From Candidatus Binatia bacterium (GTDB taxonomy: Bacteria; Desulfobacterota; Binatia; UBA1149; CAITLU01), in contig DASXOZ010000013.1 in NCBI GenBank assembly GCA_036493895.1, positions 186,001-250,000 on the forward strand: a DNA stretch of 64,000 bases. The letters run 5' to 3'. The position numbers were made by a program, and so were the translations under genes. Of the stretch, positions 35,414-43,415 are shown piece after piece (within the stretch, counting starts at the first letter, position 1; each line of letters begins with the position of its first letter). The notes beneath the pieces are model-generated. The model did not search any database. It was not told the origin of the DNA and saw only the letters and a list, made by a program, of their open reading frames with translations.

Positions 35414-36131
35414 GCCCGACGGTCGGCGCCGGCTCGAGGATCACCAGGTCCATCTCTCCCGGCAGGATCGACAGGTAGCCGCCGGCCGGCATGATCGCCT
35501 CGCTGCCGCGGCAGGCGATCGGGACGATCGGAAGTCCCAGCTCGATGGCGGTGACGAAGGCGCCTTTCTTGAAAGGGGCGAGCACGCCGGCGCGGCTGCG
35601 CGTGCCTTCGGGGAAAAACACCAGCGAGTGTCCGTCCGCCTGGATACGCCGCAGCCTCTCGACGGCCTTGCCTGGGTTGTCGCGGTCGACCGGGATCATT
35701 CCCATCGTGCGCATCACCAGCCCGAGCACCGGTTCGCGGAACAGCTCCTTTTTGGCGGTGAAGCGCGCGATGCCGGGCACGAAGCCGAGGATCGCGGCGA
35801 TGTCGAAATGGCTGCGGTGGTTGGCGACGAACACGCAGGGACCGGCCGGGACGTTCTCGAGGCCTTGCACCCGCACCTTGACGCCGAGCAGGCGCGCAAG
35901 CGTTCTCGCCTGAGCCTTGGCGAAGCGCCAGGTCTGCTCTTCGCGGCGCAGCACGAAGTGCAGGACCACGGCGATCGAGCCCATGGTGAACAGCATCGCG
36001 CGGAAGATCAGGCGATTGGCAATCACCCTTGCGCGCGGGACGCTGCGCGCGGCCGCCTCGTTCGCGGCTTCTTCGCCAGCCAGGGGCACGGCGACCTCAT
36101 GGGAGCGGCAAACGACGGAGTCAACCGCCAC
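35346..36131 (-). CDS. PlsC-like 1-acyl-sn-glycerol-3-phosphate acyltransferase
   Basis: The 261-residue LPLAT has HX4D in NHRSHFD and FPEGTRSRAG, both PlsC hallmarks, after an N-terminal helix (AMLFTMGSIAVVLHFVL). It would make phosphatidic acid or a related diacylated lipid. The start shown is a GTG at 36131 without a good ribosome site; translation may begin further in. It is divergent from the radical SAM gene (43 nt apart) and convergent-overlapping with the LpxL-like gene. Confidence 0.82.
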   Translation of the reverse strand: MAVDSVVCRSHEVAVPLAGEEAANEAAARSVPRARVIANRLIFRAMLFTMGSIAVVLHFVLRREEQTWRFAKAQARTLARLLGVKVRVQGLENVPAGPCVFVANHRSHFDIAAILGFVPGIARFTAKKELFREPVLGLVMRTMGMIPVDRDNPGKAVERLRRIQADGHSLVFFPEGTRSRAGVLAPFKKGAFVTAIELGLPIVPIACRGSEAIMPAGGYLSILPGEMDLVILEPAPTVGLSYEQRDALAAQTRARIARALA

Positions 36132-36174
36132 GCGAAATTGACTCGCTGCCGCTGCGCTTCGATACTGCGCTGCC

Positions 36175-37536
36175 GTGCGCGTCCTGCTCGTATCTCCGAC
36201 CCACTACGACCTTGCGGGCGGTCTGCACAAGACGACCCGCTACTGGACCAGTGGGACTACCCTTCCGTACCTGAAGGCGCTGACTCCGCCGGAATGGAAA
36301 GTGGACATGGTCGACGAGCTCTTCGCCGACATTCCGGATCCTGCGACCTCGGCTCCCTACGACGTTGTCGGGATCACGGCGATGGGACCGCAGATCCGGC
36401 GTGCCTACGATCTTGCCGACCGTTTCCGCGACGCCGGCAGCAAAGTCGTCCTCGGCGGAACCTGGGTGACACTGACGCCGGACGAGTCTCTCAAGCATGC
36501 CGACGCGATCGTCGCCGGCGAAGCCGAAATGGTATGGCCGGGTCTCCTTGCCGATCTTGCCGGCGGGCGCAGCCGCGGCCTCTATCGCAGCGAGGCCTGG
36601 TTCGACCTTGCGAAAATGCCATCGATCGACCATCGCGAGCTGCCGCTGCTCAAGTGGGAGGCGTTCCGGAAGAGCTGGCTCTACCGGATGTACTTCCACT
36701 GGCCGATCACGTTCTCGCGCGGATGCCCGCATCCGTGCGAGTACTGCGCGGTGCAGACTTACTATCGGCGCAGTTTCCGCACTCGGCCCGTCGAGCAGGT
36801 GATCGATGAGATGCGCCGCATCAAGTCGCTCGGCGCCGACCGGCTGCTGTTCCTCGACGACAATCCGGTCGCGCATCCGGAAAAGGCCAAGGAGCTCTTC
36901 CGCGCGATGATCCCGCTCAAGATGAAATGGGCGAGCCAGTCGACGATCAACATCGCGCGCGACGACGAATTGCTCGACCTGGCGGCGCGAAGCGGCTGTG
37001 TCAGCCTTTCGATCGGCCTCGAGAGCATCGACGAGGCCAGCCTCGACAGCGTCTCGAAGGGGTTCAACAAGCCGGCGCGCTTTGTCGAGGACCTCGCGAA
37101 GATCCGCCGCGCCGGCATCCAGGTGATCGCGCTGCTGATCATCGGTCTGGACGGTGACACGACGGCGACGTTCGGGCGCTCTCTCGAGTTCCTCGTCGCC
37201 AACCGGATCTCGTTCCTCAAGCTGTTCACGCCGTGCCCGTATCCGGGCACGAAATATCACGACGACATGGTTGCCGAGGGGCGCATCCTCGAGACGGACT
37301 GGGGCCGCTACGATTACGGAAGCGCGATCGTCCGGCCCCTGAACATGACGTCCGACCAGATGCTCGAAGGCTTCCAGGAAGTGTATCGCGGCTTCTACTC
37401 GATGCCGTCGATCCTGAAGAGGCTGGTGCCGCCGAAAGGACGCCGGCCGCTGGAGACCGCCGCGTACCTCGTCGCCAACCTCAAGGTAAACCGCTACCTC
37501 GCTTCGCACCCCGACGCCTGGGGCACGATTTCCTGA
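36175..37536 (+). CDS. Radical SAM enzyme with N-terminal cobalamin-binding-like domain
   Basis: The 453-residue protein has a Rossmann-like N-domain (VVGITAMG, VVLGGTWVTLTPDE, IVAGEAE) of the B12-binding type, but without the DxHxxG cobalamin-ligand motif. A radical SAM domain follows with the cluster cysteines C184-x3-C188-x2-C191 (RGCPHPCEYC). It should cleave S-adenosylmethionine to start radical chemistry; the substrate could be a lipid or the polyene. Such an enzyme is not a standard aryl polyene component. GTG at 36175 is the start. It faces the second biosynthetic operon, ending 16 nt from its 3' end. Confidence 0.85.
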   Translation: MRVLLVSPTHYDLAGGLHKTTRYWTSGTTLPYLKALTPPEWKVDMVDELFADIPDPATSAPYDVVGITAMGPQIRRAYDLADRFRDAGSKVVLGGTWVTLTPDESLKHADAIVAGEAEMVWPGLLADLAGGRSRGLYRSEAWFDLAKMPSIDHRELPLLKWEAFRKSWLYRMYFHWPITFSRGCPHPCEYCAVQTYYRRSFRTRPVEQVIDEMRRIKSLGADRLLFLDDNPVAHPEKAKELFRAMIPLKMKWASQSTINIARDDELLDLAARSGCVSLSIGLESIDEASLDSVSKGFNKPARFVEDLAKIRRAGIQVIALLIIGLDGDTTATFGRSLEFLVANRISFLKLFTPCPYPGTKYHDDMVAEGRILETDWGRYDYGSAIVRPLNMTSDQMLEGFQEVYRGFYSMPSILKRLVPPKGRRPLETAAYLVANLKVNRYLASHPDAWGTIS

Positions 37537-37552
37537 GCAGGCCGTGCCCGGG

Positions 37553-38008
37553 TCAGACGGCCCGTTGCCGCTCCGGATCGACGTTCTGCTGCGAGAGGGC
37601 GGGATCGGTGCGCGCGCGGCGCAATCCCAGAACAAGGGCAACGAAGGCGACGATCAGCGAAAAGGCTGCGGCGTTCAGCGCGAGCGACGGCGGAAACACG
37701 AGCACGTAGCCGGCGTCCTTGACCAGCGCGGCGAAGCTCGAGACGCAAAACGGCATCAGGTACAGGCGAAGGACCTGCCAGCGGTCGAGATCGGTGCTGC
37801 CGGTAGCAGACGAGCGCGTGCTGATGACGAGCGCGGTACCGATGATCGCCGACAAGCCGAGCGACGTCAGCCACAGCCGCGGCCTCGGGTCGAAGTGCGT
37901 CGCGACTGTCACCAGATACCAGATCAGGTAGCTCCACAGGATGACGCGGCCGTTGGTCAGGCGGCCGAAGTACGCCGTGAGCCTTTGGGGAGTGCCCATG
38001 GAACTCAT
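37553..38008 (-). CDS. Small four-helix membrane protein
   Basis: The 151-residue protein has about four transmembrane helices (around 22-36, 45-62, 77-104, 115-134) and a charged tail. I do not recognise a family. The gene starts with an ATG overlapping the stop of the COG4648-like gene (ATGA), so the two membrane proteins are translationally coupled and may act together. It is the last gene of the 43,164-37,553 operon. Confidence 0.7.
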   Translation of the reverse strand: MSSMGTPQRLTAYFGRLTNGRVILWSYLIWYLVTVATHFDPRPRLWLTSLGLSAIIGTALVISTRSSATGSTDLDRWQVLRLYLMPFCVSSFAALVKDAGYVLVFPPSLALNAAAFSLIVAFVALVLGLRRARTDPALSQQNVDPERQRAV

Positions 38009-38721
38009 TGCGTGGAAGCCGCGGCAGCGTTGCGTGGCTGGTGCTCGAGCTGCCACTCCAGTGTGCGACGACCGAGCTGGCTCCGCTGCGGAGGAAGCAG
38101 GCGCCGCCAGATGCGATCGAGCCAGCCGTCCTCGTAGAATCGGAAGCGCATCTTGTGGAACGCATACTCGCCGGCCGCGAGCGCGCCGACTGCGACGTAC
38201 GAGACGACACCGGTGTAGAACGCCCAGACGGCCGCCGGCGCATCCAGTGCCAGCACGGCGCCGAGCGCTGCGTTCAGCGCGAAGAACACGCACCACATCC
38301 ACGTGACCTTGCGGCAGTACGGCAGCAGGAAATCGGGAAATCCGTCGTGCATCGCGACCGCGAAGCGCCCGACCATGCTCGGTCCGCGCACCAGCGTCGC
38401 TCCGAAGCTCGCGAGCAGCCAAAGGCTCGTCAGTGTCGGCAGCATCGTCAAGGCCAGCGGGTGATTGGTCGCCGCCGCGGCCGCCGAGACCACGACGAGC
38501 AATCCGAAGCGGCGCACCAGCAGCGGAAGCAGGCGCGACGCGCCGTCGTGCGCAGCCGCGGTCGCGACAACGACAACGGCGAGGATGACGCCGCCGATCG
38601 TCCGCGCGCTCGCATGGTCGAGCCCGTGCAGCACGAGGTACGGGTAGCCTGCGACGAGCACGACGATGGTGATGATGCGAAGGACGCGAAGCCCGCGCGC
38701 GATGGATGGTGTGCCGCTCAC
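38005..38721 (-). CDS. COG4648-like polytopic membrane protein (copy 2)
   Basis: The 238-residue protein has about six helices. PDFLLPYCRKVTWMW and FRFYEDGWLDRIWRRLLPP match segments of the protein at 18162-19040, showing paralogy. Proteins of this type accompany aryl polyene clusters. It overlaps the ligase gene (ATGA, 38718-38721) and the small membrane-protein gene (ATGA). Being next to a second ligase, it may work in a parallel branch to copy 1. Confidence 0.75.
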   Translation of the reverse strand: MSGTPSIARGLRVLRIITIVVLVAGYPYLVLHGLDHASARTIGGVILAVVVVATAAAHDGASRLLPLLVRRFGLLVVVSAAAAATNHPLALTMLPTLTSLWLLASFGATLVRGPSMVGRFAVAMHDGFPDFLLPYCRKVTWMWCVFFALNAALGAVLALDAPAAVWAFYTGVVSYVAVGALAAGEYAFHKMRFRFYEDGWLDRIWRRLLPPQRSQLGRRTLEWQLEHQPRNAAAASTQ

Positions 38722-40160
38722 CGCCGCGCGAGTTTCCCGGTCGGCGTCATCGGCAGCTCGGTGACGACGTCGAAGCTGCGCGGTACCATGTAGCCGGCCA
38801 TTTTCTCGCGACAGAACAGCGCGAGCTCCTTCGGCGAAGGCGCCGCGGCTCCGTCGGCCAGGACGATCTCGGCCACCGGCAGCTCGCCGAGGTGGGCGTG
38901 CTGCCTGGCGCTGACGCGGCTGCGTTCGACGGCCGGATGCGAGTCGAGCACCGCTTCGACCTCGTCGCAGAAGAATTTCATGCCCGCCATGTTGATACGC
39001 GCCGCGCGCCGGCCGGCCAGGTGGAGGTCCCCGTCTTCGTCGAACCAGCCCTGGTCACCGGTGCGGAATCCGTCGGGCAGCAGAATGGCGGACGCCGGCG
39101 TCCACGGGTCGAGGTAAGCGTCGAGCATTCCGAGGCCGCGGATGCAGATCTCGCCGCTCGTCTGCGCACTGGTGCCGGGCGCCGGCTGCCCGTTCTCGCC
39201 GCGCAGCCACACCTCGTAGGCAGGCAGCGGCCGCCCGAGCGCTTCCGGTTTGGTGCGTGCACTTGCCAGGTTCATCACCGGAAGGCCGGCTTCCATGATG
39301 CCGAGTGCCTGGACGATCGCAATTGCGTAGCGCGCCGCAAATGCCTCGGCAATCTCCCTGCGAAGACCTTCGGCAGTCGAGACGGCAAGGCGCAGCGTAT
39401 CGAGCATCGCACCCGATGTGTCCTTCGCGAGCAGCTTCATGTGGTACGGCGATGCGTACAGCAACGTGGCCGCCTCGCGCCGCGCCAGCTCGAGGATCGC
39501 CGGCGCGAGCGAGGTCGACGGCAGCAGGATGGTCGCGCCGTAGCGAAGATAGAGCAGGATCGAGACGACGAAGTGGTGCGCCATCGGCAGCAGCCAGAGC
39601 ACGCGGTCGGTCGGTCCGACGCCGAGGCCGGCGTTGGCGGCTTCGGTTCTTTCGAGGATGCGGGCGTGGCCGATCACCACGCCCTTGCGCTCACTCGTCG
39701 TGCCGGACGTGAAGCGCAGATAGGCGGGTCCGGTTGCGTCGAAAGCGGCTTCGACCTCGGCCGGCAGCGCCGCAGCCGATGCCTTGTCCGATGCCTGCGC
39801 GAACAAGGTGACTTTCGGTGCTGCGCTCGCCGCATCCGCCTCGAGCAGCGCGTGAAGATGGGCGCGGCCCACGATGTCGGCGACCGTTGCCGGCGGATGA
39901 TCATCGGCAATCGGCACCATGCAGGCACCGCACGCGAGGATCGAAAGCGCAGTCTCGACGAACGTCGCACCCTGAGCGACGATCATGCCGATGCGCTGGC
40001 GCGGGCCGATTCCCGAGGCCGCCAGCGCACGCGAGCGCTCCTCGACGGCGGCAATCAGCGAGCGGTACGAGATCGTGCGCGCGTGCGGCCCGTCCTCGAT
40101 GATGGCCGGATGATCCGGTCTTTCGCGGGCCGCTGCGGCAATGACCTCGAAGACGTTCAC
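38718..40160 (-). CDS. AMP-dependent acyl/aryl ligase (second copy)
   Basis: The 480-residue ANL enzyme has FTSGTTSERKG (A3), VQALGIMEAGLP in the A5 area, GFRTGDQGW (A7), AGRRAARINMAG (A8) and the C-terminal catalytic lysine in TPTGKLARR (A10). Unlike the ligase at 23765 it has no hotdog extension. GTG at 40160 is preceded by AGGGA at 5 nt. With the ACP at 42904 in the same operon it could load a second acid onto that ACP. Substrate unknown. Confidence 0.85.
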   Translation of the reverse strand: MNVFEVIAAAARERPDHPAIIEDGPHARTISYRSLIAAVEERSRALAASGIGPRQRIGMIVAQGATFVETALSILACGACMVPIADDHPPATVADIVGRAHLHALLEADAASAAPKVTLFAQASDKASAAALPAEVEAAFDATGPAYLRFTSGTTSERKGVVIGHARILERTEAANAGLGVGPTDRVLWLLPMAHHFVVSILLYLRYGATILLPSTSLAPAILELARREAATLLYASPYHMKLLAKDTSGAMLDTLRLAVSTAEGLRREIAEAFAARYAIAIVQALGIMEAGLPVMNLASARTKPEALGRPLPAYEVWLRGENGQPAPGTSAQTSGEICIRGLGMLDAYLDPWTPASAILLPDGFRTGDQGWFDEDGDLHLAGRRAARINMAGMKFFCDEVEAVLDSHPAVERSRVSARQHAHLGELPVAEIVLADGAAAPSPKELALFCREKMAGYMVPRSFDVVTELPMTPTGKLARR

Positions 40161-40224
40161 GGAATCCCTGCACCAAGGGTAGCGCCCGGCGACCGTTGTT
40201 GCACGGCAACGGCAGCGCGGTCGC

Positions 40225-41523
40225 TCACACGCGCTCCGCCGTCGCGCCGGATGCGACGAGCGCACGCACCTCGGCTGCATCGATCGCAGCGAGGCTGCTT
40301 CGACGTGCGGCCGCGAGCGCGGCCAGGACGCCTGCCGCCTCGCCGGTTGCCATCGAAGTGCCGATCACGCGGATCGCGCCGAGAGCTTCGTGGCTGGCCG
40401 ATGCGCAGCGCCCGGCCATTGCCAGGCGACCCGATGGATGATCCGCGACGAGACAGCCAAGGGGAATCGACGAGGCCGCGGCCACGTGGCGGAACGTCAT
40501 CCTTTCGTGACTGTGCCACAGCTCCACCGGCCACGTCGACATGCACGCTTCGTCGTCGCGGCGCGTCCCGGCGAGCACATCGGCCTGCTCGAGGCGTACG
40601 AGGCCTCGCACGCGCCGCGTCTCGCGGATGCCGAAGCGCGCGGCCTTCGCACCGATCGTCGCGTGGCGCAGCGGCGGCCTCGTTGCGACCAGAAAGGCAA
40701 ACACCGCGTCGGCATCGCGTCCGGCAAGTTCCTCCACCGAACGAAAACACGCCGCGTCGAGCGGATCGAAACCGGCGGACACGGGCTTTGGCAGGTTCAG
40801 CGTGACGTAGAACGATCCCGCAGGAAGCCCCGCGCGCACGACGATCGAGCAGGCCGACGCGGGCAGCTCTCCGCTGCGCGCCGCGCGTGCCACCGCCGTC
40901 GACGTGCGCGCGCGCTCCATGTTGTCGAGCGCGTCGGCGTCGGCTCCGTCGATGCGAAAGATGTACGACGCGTGCTGCAGATCGGCGGCTGCAGCCTGTT
41001 CCGTTGCGGCCCCGGCGAGCGTCGCGGCGACGGCGTCGCCGCTGGTGTCGATGACGTTCCACGCGGCAGCGCGCCCCGCGCGGCCATTCTCGCCGAGGAA
41101 GCAGACCTCGCTGGGGCCGCTGTCGGCAAGCGCGACGACCGTGACCGAAGCGCCGCGTTCGACGTCGATCCTCGAATTCTCGGCGAGCAGGCATTCGGCG
41201 AGCGAGGCGAAGGCGAAAGGATCGATCGCGACAAACCCAGCCCCGCCAGCCCACTCGACGCCGCCAGCCGAACCGTCCTTCTGGAGGCGAGTTGCCAGCG
41301 CGCGCGGCAAGCCGGCATGCGCGTGCACCGCCTGGCGTTCCGGCGACGGCAGGAACAGCCCGCAGATCGTGTGCACCAGCGCCCGTGCGACGTTGCCTCC
41401 GAGCACGGCCTCGCGCTCGATGACCAGCACTCGCGCTCCACAGGCCGCTGCGGCCAGCGCCGCTGCGATCCCGGAAGGGCCCCCGCCGGCGACGATGACG
41501 TCGTATTCGCGCGCGGTCTCCAC
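40225..41523 (-). CDS. FAD-dependent oxidoreductase
   Basis: The 432-residue protein has an N-terminal FAD fold (VIVAGGGPSGIAAAL), GGNVARALVHTICGLF as in FAD-dependent oxidoreductases of the 'FAD_oxidored' type, and a C-terminal GTSMATGEAAGVLAALA that closes the FAD site. The GTG at 41523 follows the upstream stop by 5 nt. It lacks WxWxIP and so is not one of the halogenase-like enzymes. It may oxidise or desaturate an ACP- or lipid-bound intermediate; this is inference from operon position. Confidence 0.78.
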   Translation of the reverse strand: METAREYDVIVAGGGPSGIAAALAAAACGARVLVIEREAVLGGNVARALVHTICGLFLPSPERQAVHAHAGLPRALATRLQKDGSAGGVEWAGGAGFVAIDPFAFASLAECLLAENSRIDVERGASVTVVALADSGPSEVCFLGENGRAGRAAAWNVIDTSGDAVAATLAGAATEQAAAADLQHASYIFRIDGADADALDNMERARTSTAVARAARSGELPASACSIVVRAGLPAGSFYVTLNLPKPVSAGFDPLDAACFRSVEELAGRDADAVFAFLVATRPPLRHATIGAKAARFGIRETRRVRGLVRLEQADVLAGTRRDDEACMSTWPVELWHSHERMTFRHVAAASSIPLGCLVADHPSGRLAMAGRCASASHEALGAIRVIGTSMATGEAAGVLAALAAARRSSLAAIDAAEVRALVASGATAERV

Positions 41524-41528
41524 CGGAG

Positions 41529-42926
41529 TCAGCTTCCGCGAAGATCGGCGAGCAGCTGCTCGTGCATGCAGGCCAGCTCGGCGTCGTTCAGGATTCCCTG
41601 CTGGTGGACGTGCACCACGTCGAGCCCGTCGCGCAGGCAGAATACCAGCGCGCTTCCGGGAGACGGCGGCACCGACGGTGCATGGAAGGCGTCGAGAATC
41701 GGCGCTCCGCACAGCGATCTGGCGCGCGCGGCGAATTCGCCCGTGTACGCGAAGAAGAACGAGGCCAGCTCGCCGCCGAACGTGCGCCGCGCCATGTGCG
41801 AATAGACGCGCGCCGGCGCGTAGCGCGCGAAATCCATCGCGGCGACGCCGGCCTCGACCAGCCCGGCGCGGATCGCTTCGAGCCTTTGCGCTTTCAGGGC
41901 TTCCACGAGCACGCCGAGATCGGCGGCCTGCCCGGGAGTCACCTGAAACCACAGCAGCGAGACATGCGTGCGAAACACTTCACCCTGGCCGCCCTTCGGT
42001 CTCATGTTGACGGGCAGCGGCACGATCCAGCTGGCAGGAACGCGCCGTCTACGCTCGGCAACCGCCTGGTGGGCACGCACCGACACCGCCAGGAAGAACA
42101 GCATCGGAGTGAGAAACCCCGCGATCGACTTGGCCCGCTGCATCGCCGCCGAGGCAGAGTCGCCGCCAAGGCGAAGCTGCTCGTAGCGCAGCTTCTGGGA
42201 CGTCCTGCGAAGCGGTCCCGCCAGCGATCCCGGCGGCCGCGCGGCCATGCCCTGCATGTAGAGGTTCCACTGCTGGGCCAGGTGTCCCCTCGCACCTGCG
42301 GTCGGCGGCAGCGACGTGACCGCCGGCGAGGATGCTCCTCCTTGCGCGCGCGTGATCGCGATGTCGCGGGCAAACGCGGGGTCCGCCGAACACTGCGCGA
42401 GATGCTCGACGAACAACTCGCTGCCCGATCCGTCCATCAGCATGTGCTGCCACGTCATCGCGACGTCGTGACCGGCACTGGTGCCGCCGCGCGGCACGAC
42501 GTCGAAGGCGAGCAGGACGCCGCGACGCATGTCGAAACGGTCGTTGAGGCGATCGAAGAACACCGCGGGCACCGGACCGAGCGGCGAGGCCGCGTCGCTT
42601 GCCGGCCTCCCGCTGCCCGTCGCTTCGCTGCCGCCCGCATGCACGTGCACGCGCACCCGCGAAGAATCGACGGCGCTGTCGAGAAGGTAGACCGGCGCGC
42701 CGATGCCGCCGCGACGCCGGATCGGTGCGCGCACGATCGGGTTGGCTTCGGCGACCTCCGTGACGAGCCGCACGAACGCGTCGACGTCGAAGCCTGGACC
42801 GAGCCGCAGCACGAGCTGGGAGAGATGGCTCGCGCCGGCCGTGCGTCGCACTTCCGCTTCGAACGCGCGAAGGAAGCAGTCGGCGCCGGTGAGCGGAAGC
42901 GCTTCAGGCTTGCTGGAGCGTGGCAT
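41529..42926 (-). CDS. Stand-alone condensation-superfamily acyltransferase
   Basis: The 465-residue protein resembles CoA-dependent acyltransferase/condensation-fold enzymes (wax-ester synthase, PapA5, NRPS C-domain fold). The active-site motif is WQH161-MLM-D165-G166, the HHxxxDG pattern with the first His replaced by Gln, and WIVPLPVNMRP is the downstream structural motif. It would esterify or amidate an ACP-bound acyl group to an alcohol or amine. Its start lies within the 3' end of the ACP gene (23-nt overlap), suggesting that ACP as donor. No NRPS modules are present. Confidence 0.75.
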   Translation of the reverse strand: MPRSSKPEALPLTGADCFLRAFEAEVRRTAGASHLSQLVLRLGPGFDVDAFVRLVTEVAEANPIVRAPIRRRGGIGAPVYLLDSAVDSSRVRVHVHAGGSEATGSGRPASDAASPLGPVPAVFFDRLNDRFDMRRGVLLAFDVVPRGGTSAGHDVAMTWQHMLMDGSGSELFVEHLAQCSADPAFARDIAITRAQGGASSPAVTSLPPTAGARGHLAQQWNLYMQGMAARPPGSLAGPLRRTSQKLRYEQLRLGGDSASAAMQRAKSIAGFLTPMLFFLAVSVRAHQAVAERRRRVPASWIVPLPVNMRPKGGQGEVFRTHVSLLWFQVTPGQAADLGVLVEALKAQRLEAIRAGLVEAGVAAMDFARYAPARVYSHMARRTFGGELASFFFAYTGEFAARARSLCGAPILDAFHAPSVPPSPGSALVFCLRDGLDVVHVHQQGILNDAELACMHEQLLADLRGS

Positions 42927-43164
42927 GCACCAGTCCGGCCAGCGCAGCGACGCTGGCCAGGGTTTCCTCGTTCAGGAGGCTCTCATCGACCCAGACACCG
43001 GTGTTCTCCTCGATGGCCAGCATGAGCTGGGTGAGCGCAAGCGAATCCAGTCCGGCCTCGATCAGGCTCGACTGCTGCGTGAAGCCGTCGTCGACCGTGA
43101 GGATGTCTTCGCGCACGATGTCGAAGATGCGCTGCTCGAGCTCTTGCCTGGACAGGATCGACAC
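42904..43164 (-). CDS. Acyl carrier protein C
   Basis: The 86-residue ACP has Ser41 in IEAGLDSLALTQ for phosphopantetheine. The start is the GTG at 43164, with GGGAG 6 nt upstream. It heads the minus operon that continues with the condensation-type enzyme, FAD oxidoreductase, ligase and membrane proteins. Its GLDSLAL signature differs from the LDSID of the two ACPs at 25.6-26.1 kb, fitting a dedicated role. Confidence 0.9.
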   Translation of the reverse strand: MSILSRQELEQRIFDIVREDILTVDDGFTQQSSLIEAGLDSLALTQLMLAIEENTGVWVDESLLNEETLASVAALAGLVHATLQQA

Positions 43165-43415
43165 GATGGCTCCCTCGGATGGGCGGATGCGAAACGGAGG
43201 CCTTGTTTCGCCCGAGGCGGCCCTGCCTGTCAAATGGCGTGCGGCAGTCGCAGCCACACAGCGACGCGAGCTTGCACCACGCTTCAAAAGCGTCCGACGT
43301 GCGATGCACGCGGGCGCGGGTACCGGCACCATTGATCCGGGGAACGTCGGTCGTTCGACTCGCGGCGCCGGCAGACCGCGTTGCGTCCCGATCCTGCAGC
43401 CCGTAATGTCCGCGC
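43165..43415. promoter_or_regulatory. Divergent intergenic region
   Basis: This 251-nt gap separates the starts of the ACP C operon (-) and the second halogenase operon (+) and should hold both promoters. I saw no clear -35/-10 pair or palindrome. No short gene is convincing. Confidence 0.3.

Noticed and set aside
41529..42926. Reading the condensation-like gene as part of an NRPS
   Set aside because: No multidomain adenylation/carrier module is present; the enzyme stands alone beside a discrete ACP and ligase.
41562..43025. 487-residue plus-strand frame over the condensation-type gene
   Set aside because: It is Arg/His-rich and antisense to a protein with a recognisable active-site motif.
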